From an uncultured Christensenellaceae bacterium (GTDB lineage: Bacteria; Bacillota; Clostridia; Christensenellales; Borkfalkiaceae), in contig CAJUKJ010000003.1 of NCBI GenBank assembly GCA_910587365.1, positions 1 through 64,000 on the forward strand: 64,000 nucleotides of DNA. The letters are read 5' to 3'. Both the position numbers and the translations under genes were made by a program. The stretch's first letter is position 1. Every line of letters begins with the position of its first letter. Below are positions 41,203 to 49,723 of the stretch, one piece after another. The notes under the pieces were generated by a model, which saw only the letters and a program-made list of their open reading frames with translations, was not told the origin of the DNA and did no database searches.

Positions 41203-41344
41203 ATACCTCTCAAAAATTTTCCCGAAAAAAAATTTCGGGTTGAAAGCAACCCGAAAATAATGCACGGAAATATTCCGTAAAAATCATTATCTGCCATACG
41301 AACTTTCCGTAAGGCGAAAGGGGTTGCCTTTGCTTAACGATAAT
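41203..41344 (-). promoter_or_regulatory. infC operon leader with L20-type attenuator
   Basis: The leader ends in a perfect 10-bp terminator stem (41233-41242 with 41247-41256) followed on the minus strand by eight Ts (41225-41232). GCAACCC near the 5' end (41321-41327) is exactly complementary to GGGTTGC in the 5' arm of the terminator, so an antiterminator pairing is available. L20 is the known effector for this operon in Bacillus. Confidence 0.8.
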
Positions 41345-41373
41345 ATATTACACTTTTATAATTAAGATGTCAA
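41345..41373 (-). promoter_or_regulatory. infC operon promoter
   Basis: TTGACA (41368-41373) and TAATAT (41345-41350), spacer 17 bp, lie right after the thrS stop codon. Confidence 0.75.
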
Positions 41374-41392
41374 ACGTTTTTTTGAATTTACT

Positions 41393-43345
41393 TTAAAAAA
41401 TTATCTTTTTTGCATCCTCTTCGACTACTTTGGCTATAAAGTCGTCAACGGAAAGCGTTTGTTTTTCCTCAACGCCGCGTTTATTTACGTTTACGGTCCC
41501 TTCCTCCGCTTCCTTGTCGCCGACGACCAGAACGTAAGGCACTTTATCGAGCTTGGCTTCGCGTATTTTATAACCTATCTTTTCGTTTCTGCTGTCAACC
41601 TCGCAACGGATACCCTTATAAGTAAGTTTTTCGGCAACCGTTTTTGCGTAGCCGAGCGTTCTATCCGTTATGGGAAGAACCTTTACCTGCGTGGGACACA
41701 TCCAGAGGGGGAACGCACCCGCATACTTTTCTATAAGAAACGCAAGCGTCCTTTCGTAACAGCCTATCGAGCTTCTGTGAATAACGTAAGGATATTGCTT
41801 GGTTCCGTCCACGTCGATATACTGCATTTCAAAGCTTTCGCCTGCGGCAAAGTCTATCTGGATTGTAATTAAAGTATCCTCCTTGCCGTGTACGTTTTTA
41901 ATTTGGACGTCAAGCTTGGGTCCGTAGAACGCAGCCTCGTCGTCCGCCTCAACGTAGTCGATGCCTATATCGTCGAGTATAGCCTTCATCATACCTTCTG
42001 TATTATTCCACGCCTCGTCGTTGTCGATATACTTATCTGACTTGGATTTGCCGCGCTTGGAAAAACGGAAGGTTACGTCGTTTCTCATTCCGAGTGCGTC
42101 GAGAATATAATACGAAAGGTCAAGGCAACGCTTGAACTCGTCTTCTACCTGCTCCTTGGTACAAATGATATGACCGTCGGAAAGGGTAAACTGCCTTATC
42201 CTAATAAGTCCGTGCATTTCGCCCGAGGCTTCTTTCCTGAATTCGGTTGCCGTTTCGGAATAGCGGCAAGGCAAATCTCTATAAGACTTTAAGCCGTTTT
42301 TAAAAATCTGATACTGGAACGGACAGGTCATCGGACGGAGAGCCATAATCTCTTCGCCCTTGGGGGATTCGCCGTGTTCGTCAATTTCGCCCAAAATAAA
42401 CATCTTGTCACGGTAATGCGACCAGTGACCCGAAATTTTATACAAGTCCGACTTTGCCATATTGGGAGTCTTGGTTATCATAAAACCGCGCTTTGCTTCC
42501 TCATCCTCTACGAAACGGGTCAATATCTGTAAAATCTTCGCGCCCTTGGGCATTAAAATAGGCAAGCCTTGCCCGACAACGTCGGAAGTCATAAATATGC
42601 CAAGCTCGCGTCCGAGTTTGTTGTGGTCGCGCTTCTTTGCCTCTTCCGCAGCAATAAGATACTCGTCAAGCTGGCTCTTTTTCTCAAAAGCGGTACCGTA
42701 AATTCTCGTAAGCATTTTATTCTTTTCGTTACCGCGCCAATACGCACCCGTAAGCGAAGTAAGCTTAAACGCTTTGATTTTGCCCGTTGAAGGCAAATGA
42801 GGTCCGCGGCAAAGGTCAGTAAAAGTACCCTGCTTGTAAAAGGAAATTACCGCGTCTTCGGGTAAGTCGTTTATAAGCTCTACTTTATACTTTTCCTTAA
42901 ACTTTTTCATAAGCTTGATTGCTTCGGCGCGGGGAAGCTCGAAGCGTTCTATGGGGGTATTAGCTTTTATTATTTTCAGCATTTCCGTTTCGATTTTGGC
43001 AAAATCGTCCTGTGAAATGGGAGTTTTGAAGTCAATATCGTAATAAAAACCGTTTTCGATAACAGGACCTATTGCAAGGTTACAGGTAGGATAAACGTTT
43101 TTTACGGCTTGCGCAAGCACATGTGCGCACGTGTGGCGGTAAACATCGAGTCCCTCTTTGTCTTTAAGCGTAATTATTTCAAGCGTGTCGCCGTCGGTAA
43201 GCTTTGACGATAGGTCGCAAAGCGTACCGTTGACCTTTGCCGCAACGGCAGACCTTGCCAACCCTTCGCTTATCGATTTTGCCGCGTCGGCACAGCTTGC
43301 ACCCTCTTCAACCTGAAGCGAGCCGTTTTTAAGTAAAATATTCAT
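41393..43345 (-). CDS. thrS: Threonyl-tRNA synthetase
   Basis: A 650-residue class II enzyme that charges tRNA-Thr. A TGS domain lies at 1-62, then the HTCAHVLAQAV editing domain. The catalytic core carries the CPFQYQIF and RQFTLSDGHIIC segments, and the anticodon-binding domain is from about 545. AAGGAG precedes ATG 43345. A T-box leader controls it in response to uncharged tRNA-Thr. Confidence 0.97.
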   Translation of the reverse strand: MNILLKNGSLQVEEGASCADAAKSISEGLARSAVAAKVNGTLCDLSSKLTDGDTLEIITLKDKEGLDVYRHTCAHVLAQAVKNVYPTCNLAIGPVIENGFYYDIDFKTPISQDDFAKIETEMLKIIKANTPIERFELPRAEAIKLMKKFKEKYKVELINDLPEDAVISFYKQGTFTDLCRGPHLPSTGKIKAFKLTSLTGAYWRGNEKNKMLTRIYGTAFEKKSQLDEYLIAAEEAKKRDHNKLGRELGIFMTSDVVGQGLPILMPKGAKILQILTRFVEDEEAKRGFMITKTPNMAKSDLYKISGHWSHYRDKMFILGEIDEHGESPKGEEIMALRPMTCPFQYQIFKNGLKSYRDLPCRYSETATEFRKEASGEMHGLIRIRQFTLSDGHIICTKEQVEDEFKRCLDLSYYILDALGMRNDVTFRFSKRGKSKSDKYIDNDEAWNNTEGMMKAILDDIGIDYVEADDEAAFYGPKLDVQIKNVHGKEDTLITIQIDFAAGESFEMQYIDVDGTKQYPYVIHRSSIGCYERTLAFLIEKYAGAFPLWMCPTQVKVLPITDRTLGYAKTVAEKLTYKGIRCEVDSRNEKIGYKIREAKLDKVPYVLVVGDKEAEEGTVNVNKRGVEEKQTLSVDDFIAKVVEEDAKKIIF

Positions 43346-43364
43346 AATAATCTCCTTTGGAAAA

Positions 43365-43570
43365 AATAAAAAGCCTTAAACGAAAATATCGTTTAAGGAC
43401 GCAAATTTTATGCGCGGTTCCACCTTAATTGCCCTTTGATAAAAGAGCCGCTTTCACGTTGCCCGAATTTTTAAAAAGTGGTTTCCCGTTCTCCTTTAAA
43501 TTACGCGGTTCACAGCTACCCCGCGCTCTCTGAAAATTCTTCGGCGGTACTTGTCTTTGTATTCAAGCAT
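43365..43570 (-). ncRNA. T-box leader of thrS
   Basis: The conserved T-box AAGGTGGAACCGCGC lies at 43412-43426 on the minus strand. Stem I elements, AGAGAG and GGTAGCTGTGAACC, lie upstream. The terminator (43374-43382 with 43390-43398, then a T-rich run) follows. The UGGA bulge fits a tRNA ending in UCCA. A likely specifier codon is ACC in GGGAAACCAC (about 43478-43485), which matches threonine. Binding of uncharged tRNA-Thr would favour the antiterminator. Confidence 0.93.
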
Positions 43571-43574
43571 AAAT

Positions 43575-43603
43575 ATTTTAGTACAATAATCTGCGTTTGT
43601 CAA
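43575..43603 (-). promoter_or_regulatory. thrS promoter
   Basis: TTGACA (43598-43603) and TAAAAT (43575-43580), spacer 17 bp, lie just upstream of the T-box leader. Confidence 0.75.
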
Positions 43604-43611
43604 TAATTTAT

Positions 43612-43640
43612 TTGCCAATTTTCAATATAAAGGTTATAAT
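43612..43640 (+). promoter_or_regulatory. leuS promoter
   Basis: TTGCCA (43612-43617) and TATAAT (43635-43640), spacer 17 bp. It is divergent from the thrS promoter, with 8 bases between the two -35 boxes. Confidence 0.75.
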
Positions 43641-43668
43641 AAACAATAGTAAAAAAAGGAAAACGGCT

Positions 43669-46077
43669 ATGGCATACACTAATTTCAGAGAAGTTGAAAA
43701 AAAATGGATAAAATATTGGGACGAAAATAAAACATTCCATACGGATTTACACGATTTTTCAAAACCCAAATATTATGTTTTGGATATGTTCCCCTATCCC
43801 TCAGGCGCGGGACTGCACGTAGGGCATCCCGAAGGCTACACCGCAACCGATATTCTGGCAAGAATGAAAAGAATGCAGGGATTTAACGTTTTGCATCCTA
43901 TAGGCTTTGACAGTTTCGGTCTGCCTGCCGAGCAATTTGCGATTAAAACGGGAAACAACCCCGACGGCTTTACGCAGAAAAACATAAAAACTTTTACTGC
44001 GCAACTAAAAATGCTTGGACTTACTTACGATTGGGAGCAGACTATTTCAACCTGCGACCCCTCCTATTATAAGTGGACGCAGTGGATATTCAAGCAGCTT
44101 TACGAAGCGGGGCTTGCGCGTTACGTGGAAACGCCTGTAAACTGGTGCGAAGAGCTTGGGACAGTGCTTGCCAACGACGAAATTGTTGACGGTAAATCCG
44201 AACGCGGCGGTTACCCTGTCGTCCGCAAAAAGATGAAACAATGGGTAATTGACATAAATAAGTATGCCGAAAGGCTTTTGGAGGGTCTTGACGGGATAGA
44301 CTGGCCCGAAGCATCAAAAATTGCCCAGCGGAACTGGATAGGAAAATCAGTCGGAGCGAACGTCGATTTTAAGGTTGACGGCACAGATAAGAGTTTTACT
44401 GTTTTTACGACCCGCTGCGATACCCTGTTCGGGGCTACCTACTGTGTGCTTGCACCCGAACATAAATTAGTTGACGAAATTACCGCACCCGCGCAGCGTG
44501 CTGAGGTTGAAGCCTACAAAAAGATTTGCGCAAGCAAGTCCGACCTTGAAAGAACCGACCTGAACAAGGAAAAGACGGGGGCTTTCACGGGAGCGTATGC
44601 GGTTAACCCCGTAAACGGAAGCAAAATACCCGTTTACATTTCGGACTACGTTCTTACCTCTTACGGAACGGGGGCAATAATGGCAGTCCCCGCACATGAT
44701 ACGCGCGATTACGAATTTGCAAAAAAATTCAATATTCCCATCATACAGGTACTTGACGGCGGCGATATTTCAAAGGAAGCGTACACGCAGGACGGCGCGC
44801 ACATCAATTCGGATTTCTTGAACGGACTAAACAAGCAACAGGCAATAGATAAAATGAGCGAATGGCTTGTTGGACACGGTTGCGGTAAAAAGACTGTTAC
44901 CTATAAACTGCGTGAATGGATTTTCGCACGCCAAAGATATTGGGGCGAACCTCTGCCCGTTATTCATCTTGAAAACGGCGAAACCGTGCTTCTTGCCGAC
45001 AGCGAGCTTCCCCTAACTCTTCCCGAAATGGAGGACTACAAGGCTCACGGAGGAAATGCCCCCCTTGAAAACGCAAAGGACTGGGTAAACGTCAAAGTAA
45101 ACGGCGTCAATGGCAAACGCGAAACCACCACTATGCCCGGTTCGGCAGGATCAAGCTGGTACTTTTTAAGATACTGTGACCCGCACAATGATAAGCAATT
45201 AGCAGATTACGAGCTTTTAAAGCACTGGATGCCCGTTGACTTCTATCTCGGCGGCAAGGAACACCTTGTGGGACACCTGCTCTATTCCCGCTTCTGGAAC
45301 AATTTCCTTTACGATAAAGGCTACGTACCCTGCAAAGAACCGTTTAAAAAGCTGTTCCATCAGGGAATGATACTCGGCGAAGACGGCAACAAAATGTCGA
45401 AAAGCCTTGGCAATGTAATTAACCCCGACGATATAATAAACGAATACGGCGCAGACGTTTTAAGAATGTATGAAATGTTTATGGGGCCTGTTGCAGACAC
45501 TAAGCCCTGGAATACCGCAAACATCGAAGGCGTGAAGAAGTTCGTAGACAGGATTTACAGACTTTATTGCGAGCTGGAAGCCATTTCCCCGAAAGCTAAC
45601 CCCAACCTTGAAAAGATTTATAACCAGACGGTTAAAAAGGTAGCCGAAGATTACGAGGCTATGAAAATTAATACCGCAATTTCACAGATGATGATTTTTG
45701 TAAATGCGGTTTATAAGGAAATTTCGGAAGGGCGCAACTTCCCCACCGAATATGCGGAAGGGCTTATTAAACTTTTAAACCCCGTTATCCCCTTTATAAC
45801 GGAAGAGATTTGGACAACTGTATTGGGACATAAAGGCACTATTGCCTATGAAAGCTGGCCGAAGTTCGACCCTGTGAAATGCGGAGAAGATACGTTTGAA
45901 TACGCAGTACAAATTAACAGCAAAATCAAAGCTAAAATAACTGTCCCCGCGGATATGCCCGCAAAGGAAATCGAAGAGGTTGTTAAAGCCAACGAAACAA
46001 TAGCCCCCCTAATCGACGGAAAACAAATAAAGAAATTTATTGTAGTTCCCAAAAGACTTATTAATATAATTTTATAA
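43669..46077 (+). CDS. leuS: Leucyl-tRNA synthetase
   Basis: An 802-residue class I enzyme that charges tRNA-Leu. The HIGH motif is in HVGHPEGYTATD, KMSKS is in GNKMSKSLGNVI, and the CP1 editing domain carries TTRCDTLFGATY and GTGAIMAVPAHD. ATG 43669 follows AAGGA; the longer frame would start in the promoter region. Transcribed alone on the plus strand. Its short leader has no T-box. Confidence 0.97.
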   Translation: MAYTNFREVEKKWIKYWDENKTFHTDLHDFSKPKYYVLDMFPYPSGAGLHVGHPEGYTATDILARMKRMQGFNVLHPIGFDSFGLPAEQFAIKTGNNPDGFTQKNIKTFTAQLKMLGLTYDWEQTISTCDPSYYKWTQWIFKQLYEAGLARYVETPVNWCEELGTVLANDEIVDGKSERGGYPVVRKKMKQWVIDINKYAERLLEGLDGIDWPEASKIAQRNWIGKSVGANVDFKVDGTDKSFTVFTTRCDTLFGATYCVLAPEHKLVDEITAPAQRAEVEAYKKICASKSDLERTDLNKEKTGAFTGAYAVNPVNGSKIPVYISDYVLTSYGTGAIMAVPAHDTRDYEFAKKFNIPIIQVLDGGDISKEAYTQDGAHINSDFLNGLNKQQAIDKMSEWLVGHGCGKKTVTYKLREWIFARQRYWGEPLPVIHLENGETVLLADSELPLTLPEMEDYKAHGGNAPLENAKDWVNVKVNGVNGKRETTTMPGSAGSSWYFLRYCDPHNDKQLADYELLKHWMPVDFYLGGKEHLVGHLLYSRFWNNFLYDKGYVPCKEPFKKLFHQGMILGEDGNKMSKSLGNVINPDDIINEYGADVLRMYEMFMGPVADTKPWNTANIEGVKKFVDRIYRLYCELEAISPKANPNLEKIYNQTVKKVAEDYEAMKINTAISQMMIFVNAVYKEISEGRNFPTEYAEGLIKLLNPVIPFITEEIWTTVLGHKGTIAYESWPKFDPVKCGEDTFEYAVQINSKIKAKITVPADMPAKEIEEVVKANETIAPLIDGKQIKKFIVVPKRLINIIL

Positions 46078-46094
46078 AACAGTAAAGAAAGAAA

Positions 46095-46129
46095 TATCCG
46101 ACGGCGCAAATACCGCGCCGTCGGATATT
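46095..46129. terminator. Shared terminator of leuS and acpP
   Basis: A perfect 14-bp GC-rich stem (46095-46108 with 46116-46129) lies between the converging genes. The T-run is better on the minus strand. Confidence 0.75.
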
Positions 46130-46149
46130 ATATTCAATAATAATTTAAA

Positions 46150-46371
46150 TTAAAGCGTTTCAAGAAGAGTTACAACATCGCCGACCGTCTTTACATCGGT
46201 TACCCTGTCTTCGGGAATGGTTTTACCCGTATTGTCTTCAAGGGTCATCAAAAGCTCTACCACGTCGAGAGAATCCGCACCCAAATCCTTTATAATTTCG
46301 CTTTCTATTGTTATTTTTTCCTGCGGTATATTTAACTGCTCGGATAACATTTTTGCTATTTCTTCAAACAT
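46150..46371 (-). CDS. acpP: Acyl carrier protein
   Basis: A 73-residue acidic carrier of fatty-acid synthesis. The phosphopantetheine Ser lies in GADSLDVVELLM near residue 36. No other fatty-acid gene is adjacent. The promoter at 46405-46433 lies at the end of tex, so it is transcribed separately. Confidence 0.96.
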   Translation of the reverse strand: MFEEIAKMLSEQLNIPQEKITIESEIIKDLGADSLDVVELLMTLEDNTGKTIPEDRVTDVKTVGDVVTLLETL

Positions 46372-46404
46372 ATTATTTACCCCGTTTATTAATTTTATAA
46401 ATTT

Positions 46405-46433
46405 ATTTTACATTAAACAAAATTTAATGTCAA
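46405..46433 (-). promoter_or_regulatory. acpP promoter
   Basis: TTGACA (46428-46433) and TAAAAT (46405-46410), spacer 17 bp, begin immediately after the tex stop codon. Confidence 0.7.
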
Positions 46434-48596
46434 TTAATTAGCCTGTTTTTTTACCTGTTTTAAAGAAAGACCGATACGCTGTTTAGCCTTATCAAGATTG
46501 ATAATGACCGCCTTTACCTGCTGACCGACTTTAAGCACGTCGGAAGGGTGCTTAATGTACCTGTCGGTAATTTCGGAAATATGCACAAGCCCGTCCTGAT
46601 GCACGCCTATGTCTATAAACGCACCGAAGTCGATAACGTTTCTTACGACGCCTTCCACTTCCATTCCCACAGCGAGGTCTTCGATGCCCATAATATCCTT
46701 CCTCAACTGTCTTGCAGGCAGACTGTCGCGGATATCCCTGCCCGGCTTAACAAGCTCGGCTATAATATCGTTCATTGTCGCTTTGTCGAGTTCGCAATAC
46801 TCTGCAGCTTTATCTTCGCCGTATTCTTTTACCTTTGCGGGAAGCTCGGCAAGATTGCGGGCGCGGACGTCGTCATCGGTATATCCGAAAAGCGACAAAA
46901 GCTTTTCGGCTTTTTTGTATGATTCGGGATGCACCGCCGTATTGTCCATTATATTTTTACCGTCGGGAATACGCAAAAAGCCCGCACACTGTTCATACGC
47001 TTTTGCACCGAGCTTTGAAACCTTTAAAAGCTGGTTACGCGAAGTAAATTTACCGTTTTCTTCACGGTAAAGTACTATATTTTTAGCAATACCCGCGTTC
47101 AGTCCCGCAACGTACTTTAAAAGCGAAACGCTTGCGGTATTCAAATCAACGCCTACGCTGTTAACGCAGTCTTCGAGAACTCCGCCCAAAACCGCGTCAA
47201 GACGTTTTTTGTCCATATCGTGCTGGTACTGTCCTACGCCTATCGACTTGGGGTCTATCTTTATAAGCTCAGCAAGCGGGTCTTGCAGTCTTCTTGCTAT
47301 TGAAATTGCCGAACGCTTTGTTAAATCAAGGTCGGGAAACTCTTCAACGGCAAGGGGACTTGCGGAATATACGCTGGCACCCGCCTCGTTTACAACTGCA
47401 TAAGTAACGTTGCGGTCAACTTCTTTTAAAAGCTCGGCAACGAAAATTTCCGTTTCCTTGCTAGCCGTACCGTTGCCTATTGAGATTACGTCAACGTCGT
47501 GCTTTTCTATTAAAGCTTTAATAATTCTTTTACTGCCTTCGATATCGGGCTTGGGGGGAACGGGAAAAATAACAGAAGTATCGAGAACCTTGCCCGTTTC
47601 GTCAACTACCGCCACTTTACAGCCTGTACGGTAACCGGGGTCAAGACCGAGCGTTACTTTACCTTTTACGGGCGGTTGTAAGAGAAGGGGGCGAAGATTG
47701 ACTTCAAACATTTTAATTGCCTGCTCGCCCGCCTTATCGGTTAAAATTGCCCTTACTTCACGCTGGATAGAAGGCTCGATAAGTCTGTCGTAGCTGTCGC
47801 TTGCCGCCTCTTCAATAAGCTTGGCACATTCCTTTTCCTGCTTGTTTTTTATAAATTTGACTATACATACGCGTTTTGCGATTTCGGGTTCAAAGAAAAT
47901 TTTCGCCTTTAAGCAATCTTCCTTTTCTCCCCTGTTGATTGCAAGAATTCTGTGGTTTTTAATTTCGGGAACGAGTTCGGAGTAGTCCGCGTACATTGCG
48001 TAAGTTCCCCTTTCGTCGTCCTTGACAAGCTTAACCTGCATTTCGCCGTGCTTTTCCAAAAGAGAACGCAGTTTTTTACGAAGCTCGGCATTGTCGGAAA
48101 TAATTTCCGCAATAATGTCCTTAGCCCCCGCAATTGCCTCGTCGGAAGAGGTTACACCCTTTTCTTCATCTATGTATTTTTCCGCTTCCTTATACGGGTC
48201 GCCCGCCTGCTCCAAAATGAAATCGGCAAGCGGCTTTAATCCCTTTTCGATTGCAACGGACGCACGCGTCTTTTTCTTCTGCTTGAACGGACGGTAAATA
48301 TCCTCCACTTCGGTCATCGTCTGCGCCGCGTCGATTGCCGCCTGAATTTCCTCGGTCATTTTTTCCTGCTCGGTAATAGCCTTTGCCACTTCTTCCTTGC
48401 GCTTTTGAAGGTTTTGGAGATACTCGTACCTGTCGTTAAGATTTCTCAATACCTGGTCGTCGATTGCGCCCGTCATTTCCTTGCGGTAACGCGCGATAAA
48501 CGGAATAGTATTCCCCTCGTCCAATAGGGTTAAAATGTTCTTTACGTGGTCGGGTCTGAGGTTAAATTCCTCTGTAAGCTTTGCTGAAATGTCCAT
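46434..48596 (-). CDS. Tex-family S1 RNA-binding protein
   Basis: A 720-residue nucleic-acid-binding protein of the Tex family, linked to transcription. An N-terminal helical region leads to a YqgF-like domain (LGLDPGYRTGCKVAVVDETG near 318), then helix-hairpin-helix motifs (VNSVGVDLNTASVSLL and KFTSRNQLLKVSKLG). A C-terminal S1 domain (EVEGVVRNVIDFGAFIDIGV) follows. It starts 4 bases after the alkylation-repair gene. Confidence 0.95.
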   Translation of the reverse strand: MDISAKLTEEFNLRPDHVKNILTLLDEGNTIPFIARYRKEMTGAIDDQVLRNLNDRYEYLQNLQKRKEEVAKAITEQEKMTEEIQAAIDAAQTMTEVEDIYRPFKQKKKTRASVAIEKGLKPLADFILEQAGDPYKEAEKYIDEEKGVTSSDEAIAGAKDIIAEIISDNAELRKKLRSLLEKHGEMQVKLVKDDERGTYAMYADYSELVPEIKNHRILAINRGEKEDCLKAKIFFEPEIAKRVCIVKFIKNKQEKECAKLIEEAASDSYDRLIEPSIQREVRAILTDKAGEQAIKMFEVNLRPLLLQPPVKGKVTLGLDPGYRTGCKVAVVDETGKVLDTSVIFPVPPKPDIEGSKRIIKALIEKHDVDVISIGNGTASKETEIFVAELLKEVDRNVTYAVVNEAGASVYSASPLAVEEFPDLDLTKRSAISIARRLQDPLAELIKIDPKSIGVGQYQHDMDKKRLDAVLGGVLEDCVNSVGVDLNTASVSLLKYVAGLNAGIAKNIVLYREENGKFTSRNQLLKVSKLGAKAYEQCAGFLRIPDGKNIMDNTAVHPESYKKAEKLLSLFGYTDDDVRARNLAELPAKVKEYGEDKAAEYCELDKATMNDIIAELVKPGRDIRDSLPARQLRKDIMGIEDLAVGMEVEGVVRNVIDFGAFIDIGVHQDGLVHISEITDRYIKHPSDVLKVGQQVKAVIINLDKAKQRIGLSLKQVKKQAN

Positions 48597-48600
48597 AGTT

Positions 48601-49269
48601 TTATCTTTTTTGTCCCTTTAAATAATTTTTTCTGTCGTCCGAAAGTCTGAAACTTTCGCACGCCTTCTGGATTGCCTTGTTGTGTGTCTTTTTATCAAGA
48701 GAATTTTCCGAAAGAAAAATCTTTGCCGAATCGTATTGCTTTACAAGCATTTCCGCTACCAGCCACGCGGCAGCCATATGTACGTAATAATAATTTGTGT
48801 TACTGCTTTTTACATGCCCGTAAATAACATCGGCGTACTCTTCCGTGACATAAAAATGCAAAAGAGTCGTAAGCGCGAACCGTTGGTAAAATTCCTTATC
48901 GGCTTCCGCATACCTGCGGATATAAGGTAAAAATTCTTCCCTGTGTTTAAGTATACACTTCGGAACGAAACAGTCGCAAGTCGCCCAGTTATCGATAAGA
49001 GAAACGCACCTGTCTACGTACTTTATAAAGTCTTCATACCCAAGCAGAGAAACTGCGGTAAGCTTTATAAAAGTAACATCGTAATATTCGTCTGGAAACG
49101 ATAATAGTGCGTCGATGTCGTTTTTATACTTTTTCGCTATTTTTCTAAGCGTAGGAATGCGCACGCCGAGAACGTTTATCGCATCGTTTTTCAACAACTT
49201 TTTATGAAAGCATTTGTAACTTTCGTCTGCGTTACTTTCAAGCTCTGCCAAAAGCTCTCGATAGTGCAT
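48601..49269 (-). CDS. DNA alkylation repair protein (AlkD-like)
   Basis: A 222-residue HEAT-like helical-repeat protein of the AlkC/AlkD superfamily that removes alkylated bases. The family pattern VLGVRIPTLRKIAKKY near 34-49 and DNWATCDCF near 92-100, with the Asp expected in the DNA-binding cleft, support the call. It overlaps the upstream glycosylase gene by 32 bases. Confidence 0.88.
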   Translation of the reverse strand: MHYRELLAELESNADESYKCFHKKLLKNDAINVLGVRIPTLRKIAKKYKNDIDALLSFPDEYYDVTFIKLTAVSLLGYEDFIKYVDRCVSLIDNWATCDCFVPKCILKHREEFLPYIRRYAEADKEFYQRFALTTLLHFYVTEEYADVIYGHVKSSNTNYYYVHMAAAWLVAEMLVKQYDSAKIFLSENSLDKKTHNKAIQKACESFRLSDDRKNYLKGQKR

Positions 49270-49723
49270 CGTGCCACTCCTTTACGTTAAAGCGCGTATT
49301 CGCAGGACTCGTTGACGGCAGCTTTTCATACGGTATTCCTATATCCGCGTAATTCGCCGAAAAAACCGAGAAAGCTTTACCGCCGTTCAATATTATATAC
49401 CCAACTTTTGAATTTTGCAAGAGGGTTTTCAAATTAGCCACTTTAAAATTTTTGATAGTAGAATCCTGTGACCCGATAATTTCACACTCGGTAACAATAT
49501 CCCAAAGCGCGATTTTTCGCTCAATCAAAAACCCGCGCTTTTCTTCCGTAGATTGAGGAACTTTTTCTCCGAAGTATGAACTTATGACTTCCCAGAAACG
49601 GTTTTGCTTATTGCCGTAGTAAAATTCAACCTTTCTGCTTTTTACCGAAGGAAAGCTGCCGAGAATTAAAACTCTGCTGTCCTTATCATAGACGGGGTCA
49701 AACCCGCGAAACTTCTCGCTCAT
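49238..49723 (-). CDS. Uracil-DNA-glycosylase-fold DNA-deoxyinosine glycosylase
   Basis: A 161-residue protein of the UDG superfamily, close to the hypoxanthine-DNA glycosylase group. Motif 1 is LILGSFPSVKSRK near 19-31 and the YYGNKQNRFW segment follows. The C-terminal motif is LPSTSPANTRF. It probably excises deaminated bases. It overlaps the M16 peptidase gene by 4 bases and the AlkD-like gene by 32, forming a small repair pair. Confidence 0.85.
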   Translation of the reverse strand: MSEKFRGFDPVYDKDSRVLILGSFPSVKSRKVEFYYGNKQNRFWEVISSYFGEKVPQSTEEKRGFLIERKIALWDIVTECEIIGSQDSTIKNFKVANLKTLLQNSKVGYIILNGGKAFSVFSANYADIGIPYEKLPSTSPANTRFNVKEWHDALSRAFGRA

